Assembly: GCF_021033825.1 (NCBI RefSeq)
Contig: NZ_JAIFXZ010000016.1
Coordinates: 32,231-96,230 of the forward strand
DNA: 64,000 bases
Reading direction: 5' to 3'
From: Dietzia aurantiaca
GTDB taxonomy: Bacteria; Actinomycetota; Actinomycetes; Mycobacteriales; Mycobacteriaceae
In this document: positions 58,166 to 64,000 of the stretch, piece by piece
Layout: every line of letters starts with the position of its first letter
Numbering within the stretch: the stretch's first letter is position 1
Made by a program: the position numbers and the translations under genes
Notes under the pieces: model-generated
Told to the model about the DNA's origin: nothing
Databases searched by the model: none
The model's input: the letters and a program-made list of their open reading frames with translations, nothing else

Positions 58166-58777
58166 TCAGACGCGCCGGCTCAGACCCGGCACGTCGAGGA
58201 TCATGCCGTCGGCGTCGACCGTAGCGCTGGTCGAGGCGGTGGCGGTGATGCCGTGGATGTGCTCGTCGTCGGAGGACATGGTGACCGTGTCCTCGGCGAC
58301 CTCGAGCGTCAGCGAGTCCACCGACAGTACGCGCGCCTCCGCGGAGCCCTGCTGGGTGTTCAGGCCGAGGCGGCGGATCATGAGGCTGGCAAAGAACACG
58401 CTGTAGGTGACGTCGACGTCCTTGACGCCCTCGCCGCCGACGCGGGATCGGGTGTCGGTGGGGTCGTCGAGCAGCCACGACCCCTCGGCGTCGCACACCA
58501 GGTCGATGGTGCGCTCGTACTCCTCGGTGGTCACGGTGAGACGCACGCGGCGCGGCGAACAGTCGGCCGAGATCTCCGCCTCGTACTCGACCGTAAAGGC
58601 GTCGTGATCCGAGTGGGTCGCCGAGACGATGCGCCCCCGGGCGCGGGTCGCGTCACCCTTCGGGAGGACTCTGACCTGCTCGATAACCCTGCCGGTCTCA
58701 GAGATCCACGTGTACATGCGGGGAGCCGACGCACGCTGTGCTTCGGACAGCGGCGCGGGCGACTGAGAAGCGTTCAC
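58166..58777 (-). CDS. putative glycolipid-binding (PF06475-like) protein
   Basis: 203 aa from a GTG at 58777 with GGAG 3 nt upstream; a GTG at 58786 is also possible. The pattern GSWLLDD...VKDVDVTYSVFFASLMIRRLGLN near the middle and ILDVPGLSRRV at the end match the putative glycolipid-binding family (DVDL.F.....LPIRRL...DYPGL). The beta-rich fold lacks signal peptide and catalytic motifs. Function unproven. Upstream lies the P450 gene on the same strand, 128 bp apart. Confidence 0.55.
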   Translation of the reverse strand: MNASQSPAPLSEAQRASAPRMYTWISETGRVIEQVRVLPKGDATRARGRIVSATHSDHDAFTVEYEAEISADCSPRRVRLTVTTEEYERTIDLVCDAEGSWLLDDPTDTRSRVGGEGVKDVDVTYSVFFASLMIRRLGLNTQQGSAEARVLSVDSLTLEVAEDTVTMSSDDEHIHGITATASTSATVDADGMILDVPGLSRRV

Positions 58778-58905
58778 AGACTCCACGGTAGGGAAAGTGA
58801 CACCGAAACGCACATCAGTCCACGTTCCGGGCGCCCGCCACCGGTTGATTTCCCGCCGTCGACGTGGCCTCGACCACCTCGGGGACGTGCGCACGGGTAT
58901 CGGAG

Positions 58906-60234
58906 TCAGCGCGCCTGCAGCTCCACGCGGGCCCGCCGCCACGGGTACAGCGTGACGTTGCGCGAACGCGGCCACTCCCGGCCGCGGCCCACCGGCACGA
59001 GCCGGTACCGCTGCAGCACCTGCTGGAGGATGACCTGCCCCTCCATCATCGCGAACGAGGCCCCGATGCAGCGCCGCGCGCCGCCGCCGAACGGCAGCCA
59101 GGTGGTGGGCGTGGGCACGTCGCCGAGAAAGCGTTGCGGGTCGAAGTCCTGCGGCGACGGGTAGGAGTCGGCCGACCGGTGCGCCAGGACGATCGACGGC
59201 GAGATCGTCACCCCGCGCGGGTACTCGCGCCCGCCCACGGTGGCCGGCTCCTGCAGCTCCCGCATGACCATCGGCACCACCGGGTGCAGGCGCAGCACCT
59301 CCTTGATGACGGCGTCGAGGTATTCGGTGTCGGCGGCGGCAGCCCCGTCCTCGTAGGCGTCGACCGCAGCCATCTCGTCCACGCAGCGCTCCTGCACGCC
59401 CGGGTGGCGGGCCAACTCGAGCATCGCCCACGCCATGGCGGTGGCCGTGGTCTCGTGCCCGGCGGCCACCAGCGTCATGAGTTGGTCGCGCAGCTCCGCG
59501 TCGGTCAGACCCTGCGCGTCCTCTGCGGAGGCCCGCACGAGCAGCGCCAGCAGGTCGCGACGCTCGGCCAGCGCCGGGTCGCGGCGGGCCTGCTCGATCT
59601 CCTCGCCCAGGAACTCGTGGATGGCCGCCAGATCGCGGACCTCCCGCTTCCACGGACCGATCCCCCGCAGCGCGGGCATCCCCAGGCCGATCATCACCAC
59701 GGGGCCGGCGTCGACGGCGCGGGCCACGATCGGTCGCATCCGATCGAGCCGCGCGGTGTCGGAGACACCGAACACCACCCGCAGGATCACCTCGAGGGTC
59801 AGCTCGTTGAGCAGCACGTGCGCGCGCACCCGCCCCGAGCGCGGCCACCGGCCCAACTGCTGGGCCGTGACCTGCTCGACGAGCCCGCGGTAGCCGGCGA
59901 TCTCGCGGCGCCCGAACGCCGGCGCCAGCAACCTCCGGGCACGGGCGTGGTCGCCGCCATCCTGGAGTAGCAGCGAGTGCACACCGAGGAGCGGCCGCAG
60001 CAGGTCATTGCCCTTACCGGCGTGGAAGACCGACGGCGAGCCGGCGAACACGTCCTTGACCTGCGCCGGCTCGGAGACCGCCACGATCTTTCGCCGCTGC
60101 GGCAGCATCGTGAGCGTGAACGGCACCCCGTACCGCTTCGCCGCGGCGGGGAAGAGAACGACAGGTGCCGACAGTGCGAGCAGTGCCTGCAGCAGATTCG
60201 GCAGCCGTGGACCCGGAGGAAGACGAACGTCCAT
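58906..60234 (-). CDS. cytochrome P450
   Basis: 442 aa from the ATG at 60234 (MDVRLPPGPRLPNLLQ). The I-helix motif is LVAAGHETTATAMAW (about residues 252-266), the K-helix ExxR is IKEVLRLHP, and the heme-binding loop is LPFGGGARRCIGASFA (Cys near 389). It resembles the mycobacterial CYP132/CYP138-like group with the N-terminal LPPGPR. It is a haem monooxygenase needing ferredoxin/reductase partners, none of which are here. The substrate is unknown; a lipid or sterol is plausible but a guess. Confidence 0.92.
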   Translation of the reverse strand: MDVRLPPGPRLPNLLQALLALSAPVVLFPAAAKRYGVPFTLTMLPQRRKIVAVSEPAQVKDVFAGSPSVFHAGKGNDLLRPLLGVHSLLLQDGGDHARARRLLAPAFGRREIAGYRGLVEQVTAQQLGRWPRSGRVRAHVLLNELTLEVILRVVFGVSDTARLDRMRPIVARAVDAGPVVMIGLGMPALRGIGPWKREVRDLAAIHEFLGEEIEQARRDPALAERRDLLALLVRASAEDAQGLTDAELRDQLMTLVAAGHETTATAMAWAMLELARHPGVQERCVDEMAAVDAYEDGAAAADTEYLDAVIKEVLRLHPVVPMVMRELQEPATVGGREYPRGVTISPSIVLAHRSADSYPSPQDFDPQRFLGDVPTPTTWLPFGGGARRCIGASFAMMEGQVILQQVLQRYRLVPVGRGREWPRSRNVTLYPWRRARVELQAR

Positions 60235-60376
60235 GTCGGCTACCGTACGAGCGGCGACCGTCCGCCGCAGCCGGTCGGGCCAGACCGCGTCAGCCGCCCG
60301 GCGGAAACCGGCGGGTCGCCGGACGTTCATCACAATGGTCTCGTCGTCGTCGCCCTGTGCGCCTACCGTGGGGTAC

Positions 60377-61006
60377 ATGGCTCTGCTCCCCGTGGACATG
60401 GACGCCACGCCCGAGGACCTCGTCTCGCTCCTGGCCGTGGACGCCGCCGTGCGCGCCGCGGTCGGACTCGAGCACCACCGCCCCACCGCCGCCGCCCTGC
60501 ACTGGGTCGGCGATGAGGACATGTGGATGGCGCTCGTGCGCCCCGGCGACGGCCGCGCGCTGCTCGCCGGTTGGCACCACGAGTTCTCCCTCACCGAGGG
60601 CAGCGGCCGCGGCGGCGAGGCCGGCACCGACCTGGTGGGCGACGCCCCCGGATGGTGGCGACGCGGCGTCGAGCACGCGCGCTCCCACGACACCTACCTG
60701 GGCTTCCTGTACGGCTGGGACGGCAGCCGGTGGTGGCGCCTGGACCAGCCGGTCGACGACGGTTTCGACCCCGAACTCTTCCCCGCCACGCCGCTCGCGC
60801 TGCGCGACATCATCGACGGCCTCGCCGACGACACCCTGCTCGACGCACCCGACCGTGACGCCGTGGACGCGCTGATCGCCGCCGGCGCCGAACTCACCGC
60901 CGAGCAGCTGACGGCCGTCCTCCACGCCCCCGACGGCTGGCCCGAGGTCGACATCGAGGCCGGGGTGCGCGCCGCCCGCGACTTCCGCACCGCCGTGCCC
61001 GCCTGA
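60377..61006 (+). CDS. conserved-looking protein of unknown function
   Basis: 209 aa from the ATG at 60377 (MALLPVDMDATPEDLVSLLAVDAAVRAAVGLEHHRPTAAALHW). I do not recognise a family. The protein is soluble, acidic, rich in Trp (GWHHEFSL, GWWRRG, GWDGSRWWRLDQP) and has no signal peptide. A C-terminal helical part ends EVDIEAGVRAARDFRTAVPA. Its codon use is like its neighbours. It is divergent from the P450 gene with 142 bp between, so they may share regulation. Confidence 0.6.
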   Translation: MALLPVDMDATPEDLVSLLAVDAAVRAAVGLEHHRPTAAALHWVGDEDMWMALVRPGDGRALLAGWHHEFSLTEGSGRGGEAGTDLVGDAPGWWRRGVEHARSHDTYLGFLYGWDGSRWWRLDQPVDDGFDPELFPATPLALRDIIDGLADDTLLDAPDRDAVDALIAAGAELTAEQLTAVLHAPDGWPEVDIEAGVRAARDFRTAVPA

Positions 61007-61079
61007 AGCGGTCTCTCGCGAGGCCCCGGGTGCGGCCGGTCCCCCGCTCGCGCGCAGCCACGGCGGATTTTCTGCCACG

Positions 61080-61661
61080 ATGGTCCCCGTGAAACGACTC
61101 GGCTACGTCGCGATCAAGCGGCTCGCCCTCGAGACCCTGGGATGGGCGCTCGTGGTGCTCGGCATCGCGGCGTTGTTCCTGCCCGGCCCCGGTCTGCTCA
61201 TGTTGTTCGCCGGGATGGTCGTGCTCTCCCAGCAGTACGCCTGGTTCGAGAAGCGCGTCGACCCCGTCAAGCGGCTGGCCATGGAGGGCGCCTCGCGTGG
61301 CGTTCAGACGTGGCCGCGCATCGCCGCATCGCTGCTCGGCGTGGCCTGGCTGGCCGGGATCGGCGTCTTTTGGGGGATCCACCCGCCCGCGCCCGCGTGG
61401 TGGCCACTGTCGCCGGAGTTGTGGCTCGTCGGCGGCTGGGGCACCGGTGCGACGCTCCTCTTCTCCGCGGCCCTCGCCCTGGCGCTGCTGATCTACTCGT
61501 TCCGCCGGTTCCGCGGCAGCCCGTACGACCACGCGCTGGAGGTCGAGCGCGAGAACCAGCGCCACGCCGCCCGGCGGCTCGAGCGGCAGCAGCGCCGCGA
61601 CGCCCGACACGGTGCCGAACCGGCGCACGCCCCGAGTCGCCCCGGATCGTCACCTCACTGA
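61080..61661 (+). CDS. PGPGW-family transmembrane protein
   Basis: 193 aa. The motif ALFLPGPGLLMLFAGMVVLSQQYAWFEKRVDPVKRLA is characteristic of the putative transmembrane PGPGW family (PF09656). Four hydrophobic segments are predicted (about residues 16-33, 37-52, 80-98, 118-140). A basic, glutamine-rich cytosolic tail (LERQQRRDARHG) follows. Function unknown. It stands 73 bp after the preceding gene on the same strand. Confidence 0.8.
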   Translation: MVPVKRLGYVAIKRLALETLGWALVVLGIAALFLPGPGLLMLFAGMVVLSQQYAWFEKRVDPVKRLAMEGASRGVQTWPRIAASLLGVAWLAGIGVFWGIHPPAPAWWPLSPELWLVGGWGTGATLLFSAALALALLIYSFRRFRGSPYDHALEVERENQRHAARRLERQQRRDARHGAEPAHAPSRPGSSPH

Positions 61662-61685
61662 TACCCGGCAGGCCCGGCAATTGGC

Positions 61686-61701
61686 TATGATCTAGATCAC
61701 A
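61686..61701. promoter_or_regulatory. CRP/GlxR-like site
   Basis: TATGA-TCTAGA-TCACA matches TGTGA-N6-TCACA except for one base, with a palindromic centre TGATCTAGATCA. It lies 70 bp before the start of the next gene. Confidence 0.5.
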
Positions 61702-61770
61702 GTCGGGACGGTCCGGGCCGCGCCGCGTACCCCCTTGTCGACCGCCCCGTCGAGAGAAGGGGCTTTCGTC

Positions 61771-62232
61771 GTGACCGTTCAGCTCATCGAGATCACCGAG
61801 GACGTCGCCGACCGCATGCAGGTCCTCACCACTCCGACGCCCAGCCAGGTGGGCGACGCCCGGATGATCATCATCGACCTGCTCGGCTCGGGGCCGTCGT
61901 GGCCGCTGGCCGTGCTGGTCAACCACGTATGCACCGCGTACGAGGCGCCGGACGGCGAACGCCTCATGGTCGACCTGCGCGACCGCGAGGAACTGGCCGA
62001 CGACGAGCTGCGCGACGAGCCCGCGCTCAAACACGTGCGCTGGGTCCGCGCGACACGGACAGCGCTGCACGAGCTCACGTCGGCGCGCGAGGTGGTGTGG
62101 AGCCTGCCGTCGGACGACCCGGACGAGGTCGACCACCCGGAGGTGGAAGTTCTCATGTCCGGGGCGAGGCCCCGCGCGTTCCGGATCTACGTCGGCGAGC
62201 CGCTGCCCGACGGGTCCGTGTCGCTGCGGTAG
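61771..62232 (+). CDS. protein of unknown function behind a CRP-like site
   Basis: 153 aa from a GTG at 61771, chosen for AGAAGGGG 7-8 nt upstream; an ATG at 61735 is in frame. The sequence VTVQLIEITEDVADRMQVLTTPTPSQVGDARMIIIDLLGSGPSWPLAVLVNHVCTAYEAPDGERLMVDLRDREELADDELRDEP is acidic and soluble, with no family I recognise. The last 46 bp overlap the 3' end of the large membrane-protein gene on the other strand. The upstream CRP/GlxR-like palindrome suggests cAMP-linked expression. Confidence 0.6.
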   Translation: MTVQLIEITEDVADRMQVLTTPTPSQVGDARMIIIDLLGSGPSWPLAVLVNHVCTAYEAPDGERLMVDLRDREELADDELRDEPALKHVRWVRATRTALHELTSAREVVWSLPSDDPDEVDHPEVEVLMSGARPRAFRIYVGEPLPDGSVSLR

Positions 62233-63989
62233 GGGTTGCCCGCCCAGCCCTGGCCGCCGCCGGGCGCCCACGCACCCGCCGCCTGCCCGGCCGGGCCACC
62301 GCCCTCGGCGGGTGACGGGTCGGCGCCGGTGGGGACAGCGGCAGTGTCGTCGTCCCCTCCCCGGTAGCGCACCGCCACGGCCAACATGACCGCGCCGACC
62401 ACGATGAACGACAACACCCGGAACAACCCGGGCAGCGTCGCGAGGTCGAGGAACAGGAGTTTGGCGAGCGCGAGCGCGCCCAGCACGAACCCGAGCTTGC
62501 GCGCGTCGGCCACGCGCGGGCTGTCGGTGAGCACGAGCCACGCGGCGCAGCAGATCCACAGCACGGTCACGACGAGGTGCGCGGCCAGGAAGCCGTTGCG
62601 CGGATCGCCGGCCAGGTCGCCGAGCACCACGCCGGCCGCCACCAGCATCACCGACAACGCCGCGAGCGCCACCACGGCCCCGACCATCACCGCGCGCGAG
62701 GATGCGCCGGGCAGTCGCCGCCCGAGCCACCAGGTCACCACGACCGCCAGCACCGCGAGGGCGAACGAGGCCGCCACGTCGACGTAGGTGAACTCGCGCA
62801 CCGCCAGCCGTTCGCTCAGTGCGAGCTGCGGCTGGTTGACCCCCAGGTACACCAGCAGGGCGAGCCCCGCGACGATCCCGGCGACCCACTCCAGCCAGGG
62901 CCGCGCCCACTGCCCAGCGGCGAGCACGTACGCGATCGCCGTGAGCGTCAGCGCAAGACCCGTGGTGGCCTGGCCGTCGAGCGATCCCCAGGCGGCCACC
63001 AGCAGCACGCTGCCGACGCACCCCGTCACCGCGGCGAGCAGCAGGCCGGCCCCGCGCCGCACATCGCCGGCGGCCACCGCCGCCCGCCCGAAGACGTAGG
63101 CCAGGACCAGGTACACCGCGGCGAGAACGACCCCGACGGGCCAGCCCGGCTCGAGGTAGGTGAGGACCTGGAAGGTGAGCAGGGGGACGGCGCCGGGGAC
63201 GACGACGAGGGCGGCGTACTCGGCCACCGGCTCCCTGCGGGACGAGTCGTACCAGGCCACCGCTACTGTCACGACCGCAAAGACGAGCGCGGCCACGATC
63301 AGGCCGATCTGGTCACCCTCGGGGCCGGTGTCGGAGGAGGCGAGGTAGCCGGTGAGCATGAACGCGGGCGGGACAGACCAGATCAGGCGGACCACGAGGC
63401 CGAGCTCGGCGGCGAGCACAGCGGTGGCGATGCCGACTATGACGAAGAAGATCGGCAGCTCGGGGCCGCTCGAAATGAGTGGGGACAACGCCATCGTGCC
63501 GGCCGCAACCAGCCCGGCCAGCACCGCGGACCTCCAGCGCTGGGCCAGGGTCATCCCGACCAGCGCGAGGCCGCCGACGAACATGTAGGCGGCCGGCCCC
63601 GGGATCCACTGGTAGAGCACGGAGCTGGCGATCACGTCGAGCATCGCCGCGGCGAGGCCGGTCCCCACCAGTGCCAACGCGCCCGGGTTGACCGGCCGGC
63701 CCTCGGTGGCCTCGTGTCGCGACTGCAGCCGCAGGCCCAGCCCCACCAGGATGACGGCCAGGACCGCGGCGCCGATCACGCGGGCGATCGGCGGGAACAA
63801 CCCGGCCTGGATGGCCACGACCAGCAGGAACGCGACTCCCGCGAGCATGATGGCGCCACCGATGGCGGCGATGACCATGGCGGCGTTGATGCGCGAGGGC
63901 CGGGCGGGCCGACCCTGCGCCGGCACGGGCCGCCACGGCCGGTCGCCGGGCTGCGGCGACCGCGGGGTCCGGGAGCGGGTCTTCGACAT
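62187..63989 (-). CDS. DUF2339-type polytopic membrane protein
   Basis: 600 aa with about 16 or more hydrophobic helices of about 20 residues, starting after a basic Pro/Arg-rich N-terminus (residues 1-35). The sequence INAAMVIAAIGGAIMLAGVAFLLVVAIQAGLFPPIARVIGAAVLAVILVGLGLRL matches the start of DUF2339 proteins (iGg..lllG..f......G...p..R). The C-terminal tail contains GGDDDTAAVPTGADP, a 13/15 match to the dispersed 15-mer at DNA level. The function is unknown, perhaps cell-envelope related. The gene is complete but its upstream region is outside the window. Confidence 0.75.
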   Translation of the reverse strand: MSKTRSRTPRSPQPGDRPWRPVPAQGRPARPSRINAAMVIAAIGGAIMLAGVAFLLVVAIQAGLFPPIARVIGAAVLAVILVGLGLRLQSRHEATEGRPVNPGALALVGTGLAAAMLDVIASSVLYQWIPGPAAYMFVGGLALVGMTLAQRWRSAVLAGLVAAGTMALSPLISSGPELPIFFVIVGIATAVLAAELGLVVRLIWSVPPAFMLTGYLASSDTGPEGDQIGLIVAALVFAVVTVAVAWYDSSRREPVAEYAALVVVPGAVPLLTFQVLTYLEPGWPVGVVLAAVYLVLAYVFGRAAVAAGDVRRGAGLLLAAVTGCVGSVLLVAAWGSLDGQATTGLALTLTAIAYVLAAGQWARPWLEWVAGIVAGLALLVYLGVNQPQLALSERLAVREFTYVDVAASFALAVLAVVVTWWLGRRLPGASSRAVMVGAVVALAALSVMLVAAGVVLGDLAGDPRNGFLAAHLVVTVLWICCAAWLVLTDSPRVADARKLGFVLGALALAKLLFLDLATLPGLFRVLSFIVVGAVMLAVAVRYRGGDDDTAAVPTGADPSPAEGGGPAGQAAGAWAPGGGQGWAGNPYRSDTDPSGSGSPT

Positions 63990-64000
63990 CCGTAGTGGGC

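Overview
The window is about 70% GC, densely packed and rich in GTG starts. Its gene order follows Corynebacteriales. The blocks ask/leuA, dnaQ-like exonuclease/murT/gatD, recR/ybaB, dnaX/aspartate aminotransferase, response-regulator-like protein plus nuoA-N, and tadA/tadA-partner/tyrA match, as remembered, the order in Mycobacterium tuberculosis. A Dietzia-like or related mycolic-acid actinobacterium is my best guess; the sequence alone does not fix the genus.

Layout. 1-2.7 kb: a DUF559 nuclease gene bracketed by two copies of a palindromic repeat, then ask on the minus strand. 2.7-5.3 kb: DMT-type transporter, secreted trypsin-like protease, acetyltransferase. 5.3-7.3 kb: leucine-rich leader peptide/attenuator and leuA. 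7.5-14.4 kb: Tat-exported amidase, secreted glycerophosphodiesterase, holin-like membrane protein, class III aminotransferase, BRCT-exonuclease, membrane-anchored serine hydrolase. 14.4-16.6 kb: Ktr/Trk potassium uptake pair. 16.7-18.9 kb: murT-gatD. 19-25.8 kb: amidohydrolase, recR, ybaB, dnaX, aspartate aminotransferase, SRP RNA. 26 kb: tRNA-Ser(GGA). 26.1-28.5 kb: overlapping three-gene operon of a short PEP-utilising enzyme and two regulators, with a palindromic operator. 28.7-33.4 kb: lower-GC acetoacetate module (atoE, acetoacetyl-CoA synthetase, PucR-type regulator). 33.4-50 kb: complete 14-gene complex I operon behind a CRP/GlxR-type site and a structured leader. 50.2-54.6 kb: pterin dehydratase and a queuosine-related cluster (GluQ-RS, YhhQ transporter, CHY zinc finger, Tgt). 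54.8-58 kb: TetR regulator, tRNA-Ser(CGA), CsbD-like protein, tadA, its partner, tyrA. 58-64 kb: lipid-binding-like protein, cytochrome P450, small unknown proteins and a large DUF2339 membrane protein.

Two dispersed repeat systems are the most unusual content. First, the exact 15-mer GACGACGACAACGCC occurs six times on both strands, always at a gene terminus, in a disordered linker, in a loop or between genes. It usually encodes Asp-Asp-Asp-Asn-Ala. Second, four intergenic copies of a 20-23-20 inverted repeat share a conserved loop core and have arms that change together. Two of these copies, in opposite orientation, flank the DUF559 nuclease gene. Neither repeat resembles an element I can name.
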